From: Desulfosediminicola flagellatus
GTDB lineage: Bacteria > Desulfobacterota > Desulfobulbia > Desulfobulbales > Desulfocapsaceae
Length of the DNA: 64,000 nucleotides
Direction of reading: 5' to 3'
NCBI RefSeq assembly: GCF_005116655.2
Contig: NZ_CP050698.1
Location: 3,145,489 to 3,209,488, forward strand
Shown: in pieces, positions 1 through 7,957 of the stretch
How positions within the stretch are numbered: the stretch's first letter is position 1
Layout: each line of letters opens with the position of its first letter
Made by a program: the position numbers and the translations under genes
Notes under the pieces: model-generated
Database searches by the model: none
What the model saw: the letters and a program-made list of their open reading frames with translations, nothing else
Told to the model about the DNA's origin: nothing

Positions 1-542
1 ATGGTCTTGTTGAGGATTTTGCTTCACAATACGCATATAACTATCCGGGCGGCAATGATACTGAGCCGATTCTCTCAATCAGAATACGTGCGCTCATCGC
101 TTCTGAACAATTTACCAATGCGATAGAACTCTTACCATCACCACTTTCACCTAACAGAGAGATACGTCTTCTCGCCGCCGAATTGCATTTTAAAAACGAT
201 GATTTTGAAAAGGTGATAGATGCCCTGACAATTCTCAACGACTCAGAAACAGGGCTGCAAACAAATGAACATTTTTTACTGGCTGAAAGTAATTTCCAAA
301 CACAAAAGTATGACAAGGCAGAAGAACTGTTTTTACAACTAGAAAATGACAATCGCTTTGGTGAACAGTCACTTTACAGACTCGCCCAGATTGAACGTGA
401 GAAGGGAAATTTTGAAAACTCCCTAAAACTCTTTCAAAAAATAGTCGAAAAAGGAAATGACACCTTGTGGCGTAAATACGCCGAAAGAGAGCTGGAATAT
501 TCCCAACTCACAAAAACAATCGAAAGTCTCATTGAGAACTGA
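1..542 (+). CDS. TPR-like repeat protein, C-terminal part (start lies upstream)
   Basis: The reading frame is open from base 3 to the stop at 540-542, so the gene begins before the window. The visible 179 or so residues are helical with TPR-like periodicity: alternating small and aromatic positions, as in 'YDKAEELFLQLE' and 'GNFENSLKLFQKI'. This suggests a protein-interaction scaffold. There is no enzymatic motif. It precedes flgB in the same direction, but 118 bp and an imperfect inverted repeat separate them, so shared transcription is uncertain. A specific function cannot be assigned from this fragment. Confidence 0.7.
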   Translation, partial: GLVEDFASQYAYNYPGGNDTEPILSIRIRALIASEQFTNAIELLPSPLSPNREIRLLAAELHFKNDDFEKVIDALTILNDSETGLQTNEHFLLAESNFQTQKYDKAEELFLQLENDNRFGEQSLYRLAQIEREKGNFENSLKLFQKIVEKGNDTLWRKYAERELEYSQLTKTIESLIEN

Positions 543-570
543 ACGTTTTTTTTTCAACCAGAGACTATGA

Positions 571-628
571 GGAGGCTATCCGGGGATAGGAATTTTGGTC
601 AAAAGGCCATTCTCGGACACAGCCCTCC
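571..628. repeat. Imperfect inverted repeat upstream of flgB, related to the MITE-like ends at 41490-41645
   Basis: GGAGGCTATCC at the left and its imperfect complement GGACACAGCCCTCC at the right can fold into one long hairpin with a TTTTGGTCAAAA-like centre. The right arm, read on the minus strand, contains TGTCCGAGAAT, which is identical to 41494-41504 inside the left terminal repeat of the 41490-41645 element. It may be a collapsed copy of that element. It may instead act as an attenuator or weak terminator between the TPR-like gene and flgB. Confidence 0.45.
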
Positions 629-660
629 TAGATTAACATGAAAAGACACAGGCACCCCAC

Positions 661-1080
661 ATGGAACCCAAATCAGGATTAATAGACCCGGGAATGCAAC
701 TGCTGACCAAAGTATTGGATCTGAGGGCACAGAACCAGCAGATTATCGCCGCAAACATCGCAAATGCTGAAACACCGGGGTATTCCCCGGCAAAATTTAC
801 TTTTGAAGATGAATTACGCAGCGTCTTATCTTCGCAGTCAGGCCTGCAACTTACCAGTTCACATCAGAAACATATACCGCTTGGGCCGCGAGATATTCAA
901 TCAGTTCAGGGAACAATCACCATTAATCCGGATCAGACCGGAATAGGTGATGAAAACGGTGTGAGTGTTGATGAAGAAATGCTTGCTCTCTCAGAAAACG
1001 AATTGCTCTATGAAACTGCAGCCCAGTTACTGAAAAAGAAAATGGGTATTCTAAAGTATGTCGTATCGGGCGGACAGTAA
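661..1080 (+). CDS. flgB: Flagellar basal-body rod protein FlgB
   Basis: FlgB is a proximal rod subunit, exported by the flagellar type III apparatus and assembled on the MS ring in the periplasm. The 139-residue length is normal for the family. The N-terminal rod signature is present ('LRAQNQQIIAANIANAETPGYSP', split here as LRAQNQQIIA and ANIANAETPGY). The C-terminal heptad segment around 'ALSENELLYETAAQLLKKK' is the usual coiled-coil partner. It is the first gene of the flgBC-fliEFGHIJ operon. No strong Shine-Dalgarno precedes this ATG, so the start rests on homology to the family N-terminus. Confidence 0.95.
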   Translation: MEPKSGLIDPGMQLLTKVLDLRAQNQQIIAANIANAETPGYSPAKFTFEDELRSVLSSQSGLQLTSSHQKHIPLGPRDIQSVQGTITINPDQTGIGDENGVSVDEEMLALSENELLYETAAQLLKKKMGILKYVVSGGQ

Positions 1081-1123
1081 GCACCGTGGTCGATAGGAAA
1101 CCATAAACAAACAAAGGACCATT

Positions 1124-1555
1124 ATGGACATATTCACCACCTTTAAAATAAGCGCCTCAGCATTAAAGGCCCATAGGATACGACTTAACACAATCAGTTC
1201 GAATCTGGCCAATGTGGAAACCACTTCAACTCCTGAAGGCGGCCCGTATAAGAAAAAATCTGTGTTCTTTGAAACCAAACCCGTCGGGTTTCAGGACCAT
1301 CTGGACAGTCACCTCAGAAACGCCACTCAGGGTGTTCAGGTAACAAAGATCCTTGAAGATACAGATCCACCTCAACAAATCTACAACCCTGCACATCCGG
1401 ATGCCAATGAGGATGGATATGTAGAATTACCTAATGTGAATGTACTAAAAGAAATGGTTGATCTCATGTCTGCAACCAGATCCTATCAAGCAAATGCCAC
1501 AACGATTAAATCCGCTAAGCGAATGGCACTCAAAGCCCTGGAAATCGGAGGATAA
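1124..1555 (+). CDS. flgC: Flagellar basal-body rod protein FlgC
   Basis: FlgC is a proximal rod subunit that stacks with FlgB and FlgF. The 143-residue protein has the N-terminal 'LNTISSNLANVETT' signature near residues 23-36. The family's C-terminal segment, 'NVNVLKEMVDLMSATRSYQAN', is also clear (NVNVLKEMVDL then ATRSYQAN). An AAAGGA ribosome site lies just upstream of the ATG. The gene follows flgB by 43 bp and is followed six bases later by fliE, the standard order. Confidence 0.96.
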   Translation: MDIFTTFKISASALKAHRIRLNTISSNLANVETTSTPEGGPYKKKSVFFETKPVGFQDHLDSHLRNATQGVQVTKILEDTDPPQQIYNPAHPDANEDGYVELPNVNVLKEMVDLMSATRSYQANATTIKSAKRMALKALEIGG

Positions 1556-1561
1556 CGATAA

Positions 1562-1861
1562 ATGAGTATTACACCGATTATAACATCACAACCGCCAATG
1601 CCCTTGCGTCAACCTGACACCAGCAGTGTATCACAGGCCAAATCAGGATTTGGCGAGATACTCAGCAACACACTCAGTGAAGTTAATCAGGAACAGACAA
1701 GCAGCGAGGCTGCTGTGGAAAGACTCCACTCGGGGGGAGCCAAACACCTCCACGAAGTTATCATCGCTGTTGAACAGGCTGACGTATCTCTCAGAATGCT
1801 TGTACAGATGCGAAATAAGGTCCAGCAGGCGTATGAAGAGATAATGAGAATGCAGATATAA
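1562..1861 (+). CDS. fliE: Flagellar hook-basal body adaptor FliE
   Basis: FliE links the MS ring to the rod and is the first rod component exported. At 99 residues the length is typical. The C-terminal half carries the family pattern: 'LHEVIIAVEQADVSLRMLVQ', then 'RNKVQQAYEEIMRMQI' at the end. A GGAGG ribosome site within the end of flgC positions the ATG. A 150-bp gap without any recognisable promoter separates it from fliF. Confidence 0.95.
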   Translation: MSITPIITSQPPMPLRQPDTSSVSQAKSGFGEILSNTLSEVNQEQTSSEAAVERLHSGGAKHLHEVIIAVEQADVSLRMLVQMRNKVQQAYEEIMRMQI

Positions 1862-2011
1862 TTGAACACCTTCTTTATACTGGTACCAATCGTAGATGAT
1901 GTGCCCGAAAACACATAGGCAACAACAGACACATACAACCGCATATACTTTTCGAGCTAATTTTGAAGCTGCCCGCATGAAGCGCTGATGCAGTAAAACA
2001 GGACAATATGC

Positions 2012-3628
2012 ATGGAAGCAGAACAGCAAATACCTGCTGATGGTATACCTGATACCACTCAGAAGCCTGTCAAAAAAAATGTGATACAACTGGTTCGGGA
2101 TTGGCCACTCTCAAGGAAAATTGCCACTGGTGCAGTGATCCTCATCAGTATAATTCTCTTTGCCATCCTGATAATTCAGGCGCGGATAGCAGATCAGCAA
2201 TTGCTGTATGCCAACCTCTCTGAAAAGGATGCAGCTTCTGTTGTGAGCTGGCTTAAAGCACAACGAATCAACTACACATTGAAAAACGGTGGCAGAAATA
2301 TCTGGGTGCCGGCAGATAAAATCTATGAAACACGCCTTGACCTGGCTGCCAATGGTTTACCTAATGGTGGCAGTGTCGGATTTGAAGTGTTTGATAACCA
2401 GAGTTTCGCCCTCACCGATTATGTACAAAAGGTTAATTATACCCGTGCATTGCAGGGAGAACTTGCCCGAACTATCACCTCTCTTGATCCGGTAGAATCA
2501 ACTCGTGTACATCTCGCCCTCCCAGAAAAACGGCTCTTCAAAGCCCAACAGAAGAAAGCCACCGCCTCAGTAATTGTAACGCTGCTTGCAGGCAGAACTC
2601 TGGATACCGAACAGGTAAAAGGCATACTTCACCTTGTTTCGGGTTCCATCACAGGTCTTGAGCCGGAAAACGTCAAGGTAATAGATAGTAACGGCATGGT
2701 ACTGGAGGCCGAAGAATCTAAAAAGGATCAACTGCTCTCAGTGGATATGCTCGCTTTCCAGCAGGAAGTCGAACACCGCATGGAAATGAGAGCTCAGGAC
2801 CTGCTCGACAAAACTATGGGTAAAAATAAAGCCATGGTCAGGGTAACGGCGGCACTCGATTTCTCCAAGGTTGAAAAAACTGAAGAACTCTATGATGCAG
2901 AAGAACCGGTTATCCGCAGCGAACAGATAGAATCTCAAAGCAGCGGCACCCAAACTACCGGCGGAATTCCCGGTGTTCAGTCAAACCTGCAGGGCAACAG
3001 TGGAGAAGCAGGATCCAATATTCCTCCATCAAACAGAAATTCCAGAATTACCAATTACGAAATTAGTAAAACTATCAGCAGAATCGTCAATCCAATCGGT
3101 ACTGTAACTCAACTGTCTGTATCTGTACTTGTTGCAGATAAAACTGAAACAGATGAGGAAGGAAACGTCAAAAATATTCCGCTGACTGTTGATGAACTGA
3201 ATTCAATAGAAAATATGGTTTCTGCTGCGCTGGGGCTGTCTACTCAACGCGGAGATCAGATCAATGTTCTCTCCATGCCATTCATTGATCCTCCCGAAGG
3301 AGTACTCGAACAGGAAAGTCTGGCTTCCAAATCACTCTATCAGTACTTACCTTTTATTAAATTGGGTCTCGTCTTTGTCGGCGCGTTACTCCTCTATTTC
3401 TTTCTTGTCAGACCGGTAATTAAAACAATGAAAGGTGAAGTTACAGAGCATTATAAAACAGTTGAAGAGCTTGAGAAGGAACAGAAGCTTGAAGCACAAC
3501 AGGGAGAAGAGGAAATTATCGAAGCTCCTCCGACAATTGAGGATGAAATCGTCAAAATACGTCGTGATGTTATGCAGAATCAAGTACCTACAGCTCACAT
3601 AATCAAAAACTGGATACACGAGGGATAA
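2012..3628 (+). CDS. fliF: Flagellar MS-ring protein FliF
   Basis: FliF forms the inner-membrane MS ring on which rotor, rod and export gate are built. The 538-residue protein has an N-terminal membrane helix (about residues 35-55). This is followed by the YscJ/FliF ring-building domains, with 'YANLSEKDAASVVSWL' and 'RVHLALPEK'. A variable Ser/Gly/Asn-rich periplasmic loop lies near 300-340. A second membrane helix sits near 447-467, and a C-terminal cytoplasmic FliG-binding tail follows. Length and topology match the family. fliG begins four bases after the stop. Confidence 0.97.
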   Translation: MEAEQQIPADGIPDTTQKPVKKNVIQLVRDWPLSRKIATGAVILISIILFAILIIQARIADQQLLYANLSEKDAASVVSWLKAQRINYTLKNGGRNIWVPADKIYETRLDLAANGLPNGGSVGFEVFDNQSFALTDYVQKVNYTRALQGELARTITSLDPVESTRVHLALPEKRLFKAQQKKATASVIVTLLAGRTLDTEQVKGILHLVSGSITGLEPENVKVIDSNGMVLEAEESKKDQLLSVDMLAFQQEVEHRMEMRAQDLLDKTMGKNKAMVRVTAALDFSKVEKTEELYDAEEPVIRSEQIESQSSGTQTTGGIPGVQSNLQGNSGEAGSNIPPSNRNSRITNYEISKTISRIVNPIGTVTQLSVSVLVADKTETDEEGNVKNIPLTVDELNSIENMVSAALGLSTQRGDQINVLSMPFIDPPEGVLEQESLASKSLYQYLPFIKLGLVFVGALLLYFFLVRPVIKTMKGEVTEHYKTVEELEKEQKLEAQQGEEEIIEAPPTIEDEIVKIRRDVMQNQVPTAHIIKNWIHEG

Positions 3629-3632
3629 CGGC

Positions 3633-4637
3633 ATGGCTATCGAAACGCTTACCGGGCTCAATAAAGCTGCGGTACTGCTTATGTGTCTTGGCGAGGAAGC
3701 TGCATCAAGAATTTTCACAGAACTTTCAGACGATGAAATTCGTCAGGTAACACGCACCATGGCTACCATAGATCACATCCCTGTAGACATTAAGGAAAAG
3801 GTTTTGCACAGTTACGCCACTGCGCAGGATGATTTTGCCGGTGTTTTCGTCAAAGGCAGGGATTTCGCCAGAAAATCTCTCGAATCAATCTCCGCTGAGC
3901 CTCGAGGCAAACAGCTTCTGGATCAATTTATTTCAGGAACTGAGACCAGATCCCTAGAGACAATTGCGCTCATGCACCCAAGAATGGTTGCAGGCCTGCT
4001 GGAAAAAGAACACCCGCAGACTGTAGCCCTGGTGCTTTCCACCCAGCATATTGAACACGCAAGCGAAATTCTTTATCATCTCCCTGAAGAGCTGCGTGCC
4101 GATGTTGTCTATCGAATCGCTAAAATCGAAAAGGTTTCTCCTGAGGTAATTTCACGAATCGATGACGCCCTTAACCGCGAAATAGGCCTTGTTGCAGGCG
4201 CGGAGCACCGTCAAATTGGAGGACTCGATAAGGTTGTAGACCTGCTTGATCATCTTAAAGACAACATCGATGCAGAGATTCTCGAAGCGATGGAAGAGAC
4301 TGATCCCGATATGGCTGAAGAGATCCGCAAGCGCATGTTTACTTTTGAAAATCTTGTCGCCCTTGATGGACGCTCACTGCAGATGATTCTACGTGAGGTC
4401 AATAACGATTCGCTCACACTGGCGCTCAAAACCGCTTCGGATGAGATGCGTGAGAAAATATTTGCCAATATGTCAGCCCGTGCTGCAGATATGATCAGGG
4501 ATGATCTCGACGCAATGGGTCCTGTCAGGCTTTCTGAAGTTGAACTCATGCAACAGTCTATAGTGAAAATCGCCATGAAACTTGAAGAGGAAGGTAAGCT
4601 TGTTCTCAGCTCAGGAGGTGGGGATGAACTTGTCTAA
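3633..4637 (+). CDS. fliG: Flagellar motor switch protein FliG
   Basis: FliG is the C-ring subunit that contacts the stator and converts ion flow into torque. The 334-residue length is normal. The N-terminal domain starts 'LTGLNKAAVLLMCLGEE'. The middle domain includes the EHPQT motif in 'LEKEHPQTVALVL'. The C-terminal domain has the torque-helix region with charged residues near 'RSLQMILREVNNDSLTLALK' (RSLQMILREV and LALK). The gene overlaps the start of fliH by 14 bp, implying translational coupling. Confidence 0.97.
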   Translation: MAIETLTGLNKAAVLLMCLGEEAASRIFTELSDDEIRQVTRTMATIDHIPVDIKEKVLHSYATAQDDFAGVFVKGRDFARKSLESISAEPRGKQLLDQFISGTETRSLETIALMHPRMVAGLLEKEHPQTVALVLSTQHIEHASEILYHLPEELRADVVYRIAKIEKVSPEVISRIDDALNREIGLVAGAEHRQIGGLDKVVDLLDHLKDNIDAEILEAMEETDPDMAEEIRKRMFTFENLVALDGRSLQMILREVNNDSLTLALKTASDEMREKIFANMSARAADMIRDDLDAMGPVRLSEVELMQQSIVKIAMKLEEEGKLVLSSGGGDELV

Positions 4638-5526
4638 AGTGTATACGTCAGAAACCGATTTTGAACCTGAAGATCTCATTTCGGGCAGAGTAGAAAGTGA
4701 AGCCGTTTTTGGTTCAATTATTACAGCAAAACTCCCGGCAGATCACATATTCAAACCGACTCCTCCCCGACCTCAGACACAGGCGCAACCTGAACCCAAA
4801 ACTGAACCTGAGCCGGAACCTCAACAGGAACAAAAGACCCGGAACGAGTTTGTTCCACCAGATCAAAGCGTTCCCGAACCACCTCCGGAACAACCGGAGC
4901 CCATTACCCCGCCAACACAACAGACAAAACCTGAACCTCCCCGGCCCCCGATTTCCCAGCCTGAAATCCCTGTGAATCCTGAACCGGCAATCCCCCCCAC
5001 CCCGCCGCTGCCACAGGGTATACCGGTTGAAGAAGTCGAGCAACTCGTGGCCGAATCATATGACAAGGGGGTACAAGAGGGACTTGAACAGGCTGAGGAA
5101 GATTTTGGAACAGCTACAAAAACTGTACTAAATATTTGCCAGCAACTCGATTCAATCCGGGAAACAATCCTGCGAAACAGTGTTGGAGAGATGCAGAGCC
5201 TGGTACTTGCTATTGCAGAAAAAATTATCAGAAAATCGGTTGAAGACCAAACCGACACAGTTTTACGTACTGTGGAGGATGCAATACACAAAGCGGTAAA
5301 ATCTGATGAACTCTATGTTTATGTAAACCCGGATGATTTTGACATTGTTGAAAAAAAATCCACCGAGCTTGTAACCACCTTAAGCGGGCTCAATAATCTT
5401 ATGATCAAACGGGATACGTCAATTGAACGCGGAGGATGTCGTGTAGAATCAGACAACTGCACTGTTGATGCAACTATACTGAGCCAGCTGGAAATCATCA
5501 GCGACCAGCTCAAGCAACAGGAATAG
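4624..5526 (+). CDS. fliH: Flagellar export stator FliH with proline/glutamate-rich linker
   Basis: FliH binds and regulates the export ATPase FliI and links it to the C ring. I place the start at the ATG at 4624, behind a GGAGG site, rather than at an in-frame ATG 42 bp upstream inside fliG. This gives 300 residues. Residues from about 45 to 135 are an unusually long run of Pro, Glu and Gln ('EPEPEPQQEQ', 'PEPPPEQPEP'), probably extended and disordered. The C-terminal domain (about 140-295) has the FliH/YscL pattern, including 'LVLAIAEKIIRKSV'. The linker is longer than in most FliH proteins. Confidence 0.9.
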   Translation: MNLSKVYTSETDFEPEDLISGRVESEAVFGSIITAKLPADHIFKPTPPRPQTQAQPEPKTEPEPEPQQEQKTRNEFVPPDQSVPEPPPEQPEPITPPTQQTKPEPPRPPISQPEIPVNPEPAIPPTPPLPQGIPVEEVEQLVAESYDKGVQEGLEQAEEDFGTATKTVLNICQQLDSIRETILRNSVGEMQSLVLAIAEKIIRKSVEDQTDTVLRTVEDAIHKAVKSDELYVYVNPDDFDIVEKKSTELVTTLSGLNNLMIKRDTSIERGGCRVESDNCTVDATILSQLEIISDQLKQQE

Positions 5527-5563
5527 AATTCTCTCTTAAAAAGTCACATATTTTCTAATACCC

Positions 5564-6919
5564 ATGCCTCTGCAAGCAACCCATATAAAAGAACTCAACA
5601 CTATAAAAGTGTGGGGTAAAGTTACGCGAATAGTCGGCCTTGTTGTAGAGGGGTATTGTCCTTACGCATCGATCGGCTCGCTGTGTGAAATCATCCCAAG
5701 AGATAATGGCGAGCCTGTTCATGCAGAAATAGTCGGATTCAAGGAGCAGAAGGCTCTGCTTATGCCGCTCGGCGACCTCCGTGGCCTCGGGCCGGGCAGC
5801 AGGATTCGTGTAATCCGCGACAGTGCAACAATAGGTGTTGGCACGAATTTACTCGGCAGAGTGATAGACGGCATGGAACGCCCGCATGACGGCATGCCTG
5901 CCCCTTTGCTCACAGAAGAGATGCCTCTTTACGCCTCCCCACCGGGTCCTATGCTTCGGCAGAATATTACCGACATTCTCGATCTTGGAGTCCGTGCTAT
6001 TAATGGACTTACCACCTGCGGCATGGGACAGCGAATGGGCATCATGGCTGGCTCAGGTGTAGGAAAATCCGTTTTACTCGGAATGATGTCAAGATATGCA
6101 AAGGCTGATATTAACGTAATTGCACTCATTGGCGAGCGTGGCAGAGAAGTACGGGAATTTATTGAACGAGATCTCGGGAAAGAAGGACTTGCCCGTTCGG
6201 TGCTTGTCGTTGTCACATCAGACCAATCCCCTCTTTTACGAATGCGTGGTGCTTTTGTCGCTACTACAATTGCCGAATATTTCTGTAAACAGGGTAAGAA
6301 TGTCCTGTTAATGATGGATTCTGTTACCCGTTTTGCCATGGCCATGCGTGAAATAGGACTCGCCGTCGGTGAGCCACCAACGACAAAAGGATATACACCT
6401 TCAGTTTTTGCAACACTCCCAAAGCTGCTTGAGCGAGCTGGCCGATTTCGTGACCAGGGATCAATCACAGGTATTTATACAGTGCTTGTCGATGGTGATG
6501 ATATGACAGAACCTGTGGCCGACTCAGTACGTTCTATTCTTGACGGCCATATAGTGTTGTCACGGAACATTGCCGCCAGAAATCACTATCCGGCAATTGA
6601 CATTCTCAATTCCGCCAGCAGAGTAATGCGGGATATAATATCTCCGAGGCATCTTGAACTTGCAGGAAAAGCCAGAACTACCCTTGCAACGTATGCCGAA
6701 GCTGAAGATCTTATAAATATTGGCGCTTACGCCAAAGGTTCAAATCCAAAAATTGATTATGCCATCGGTAAAATCGACACTATCAATGATTTTTTACAAC
6801 AGAAATTCGATGAATCTACACCGTTCAAAGTGACACTTGAACAACTTGGTGCCATCCTCAGTGAACGGAAAGATGAAAAAACACCTCAAAAGAACAGGCG
6901 TGATGGAGATTCAGGCTAA
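5564..6919 (+). CDS. fliI: Flagellum-specific ATPase FliI
   Basis: FliI is the cytoplasmic hexameric ATPase that energises unloading of flagellar export substrates; it resembles F1-ATPase beta. The 451-residue protein has a Walker A loop, 'GSGVGKS', near residues 162-168. A Walker B region ends in 'VLLMMDSVTRFA'. Other family signatures are 'GERGREVREF' and 'PPTTKGYTPSVFA'. It sits between fliH and fliJ, its binding partners. Confidence 0.97.
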   Translation: MPLQATHIKELNTIKVWGKVTRIVGLVVEGYCPYASIGSLCEIIPRDNGEPVHAEIVGFKEQKALLMPLGDLRGLGPGSRIRVIRDSATIGVGTNLLGRVIDGMERPHDGMPAPLLTEEMPLYASPPGPMLRQNITDILDLGVRAINGLTTCGMGQRMGIMAGSGVGKSVLLGMMSRYAKADINVIALIGERGREVREFIERDLGKEGLARSVLVVVTSDQSPLLRMRGAFVATTIAEYFCKQGKNVLLMMDSVTRFAMAMREIGLAVGEPPTTKGYTPSVFATLPKLLERAGRFRDQGSITGIYTVLVDGDDMTEPVADSVRSILDGHIVLSRNIAARNHYPAIDILNSASRVMRDIISPRHLELAGKARTTLATYAEAEDLINIGAYAKGSNPKIDYAIGKIDTINDFLQQKFDESTPFKVTLEQLGAILSERKDEKTPQKNRRDGDSG

Positions 6920-6943
6920 TCACTCCAGATAACATATAGAATT

Positions 6944-7375
6944 ATGCAGCCATTTAAACTTGATACAGTACTTGATTTCAGGCAGCGGCTTGAAGATATC
7001 GCCAAAAACACGCTTGCTGAAGCACGACAGATGGAAAGAGCCGTTCAGGTGCAACTTGATAATCAGCAGGCAAGCTATGCAACTTTGCTAACGACAATCG
7101 ATCGTGTTCAAGCTGAAGGGGTTGATATAAATGAGCTTATACGACTTGAGGAACATCTGGTTTTCATTAAAAATCGTATAACCGAACTCAAAACACAACT
7201 TGCTAAAAGAAAACAGCAAGTAACTGTATGCCAGAATGAATTGCTGAAAAAAAGCCGTGAAAGACAGGTAATGAAAAAACTCAAAGAAAAGCAAAATACT
7301 GCATGGAAGCAGTATCTAAATAAAAAAGAAGCAGCGATGCTTGATGAAATCGCAATCATTTACCACAACAAATAG
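6944..7375 (+). CDS. fliJ: Flagellar export protein FliJ
   Basis: FliJ is the central stalk-like coiled-coil protein of the export ATPase. It resembles F1 gamma and also escorts chaperones. The 143-residue product is almost entirely charged coiled coil, with the family-like opening 'FKLDTVLDFRQRLED'. No membrane segment or enzymatic motif is seen. The assignment rests on length, coiled-coil composition and its position directly after fliI. Confidence 0.9.
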   Translation: MQPFKLDTVLDFRQRLEDIAKNTLAEARQMERAVQVQLDNQQASYATLLTTIDRVQAEGVDINELIRLEEHLVFIKNRITELKTQLAKRKQQVTVCQNELLKKSRERQVMKKLKEKQNTAWKQYLNKKEAAMLDEIAIIYHNK

Positions 7376-7383
7376 CTACCCTC

Positions 7384-7953
7384 ATGATTTCAAATACTTC
7401 TCAACTCAAACACCCTCTTTCAATAAAAAAATGGATTTGTATCTCTGTGGTAATATCCACCGTGTTACTCCCGATTTCAATACACTGTGCGGTTGCCGCT
7501 GACACTGACTTAAAACAGGGAGAACAATTCAACTCAGTGGAGGAGCGCCGTTTATTCAATACAATACAGGCAGAGAGAGCAAACATACGTGAAGAGAAAA
7601 AAGAACTTGAACTCAGAAAAAAGGAACTAAAGAGCATTGAGGAGGGTGTCGATAAGAAACTTGCGGAGATTGACAGCAAGCTCGAAGAATTTAAACAGCT
7701 TCAAAAAACCATAGAAACGCTTCTCTCTGCAAAATCTGAAGAAGAAGTCAAACGGACCCAGGAACTTGCAAATATTTATGCAAAGATGAGTCCGGACAAA
7801 GCAGCACTTGCTCTTTCCGGTCTCAATCCGCAACTGGCAGCAGATCTTCTCGGCAATATGAAGGTTAAGGCTGCAGCAAAGATACTTGATCAGATAACCA
7901 GGCAGAAAGCGACTGAACTCAGTACAACATTCTCCACAATTCAAATAGAGTGA
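7384..7953 (+). CDS. MotE-like periplasmic coiled-coil protein (MgtE N-domain type)
   Basis: The 189-residue protein has an N-terminal hydrophobic signal or anchor (about residues 16-39). A charged coiled coil follows (about 50-115). The C-terminal domain, 'IYAKMSPDKAALALSGL' then 'LAADLLGNMKVKAAAKIL', resembles the MgtE N-terminal fold found in MotE and in FliG middle domains. MotE acts in the periplasm as a chaperone for the stator protein MotC in alpha-proteobacteria. In deltaproteobacteria genes of this type commonly lie between fliJ and fliK. The family resemblance is visible; the exact role here is inferred. Confidence 0.75.
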   Translation: MISNTSQLKHPLSIKKWICISVVISTVLLPISIHCAVAADTDLKQGEQFNSVEERRLFNTIQAERANIREEKKELELRKKELKSIEEGVDKKLAEIDSKLEEFKQLQKTIETLLSAKSEEEVKRTQELANIYAKMSPDKAALALSGLNPQLAADLLGNMKVKAAAKILDQITRQKATELSTTFSTIQIE

Positions 7954-7957
7954 CCAG

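Noticed and set aside
4582..4623. Upstream in-frame ATG for fliH inside fliG
   Set aside because: A much better ribosome site (GGAGG) precedes the ATG at 4624, which gives the usual small overlap.
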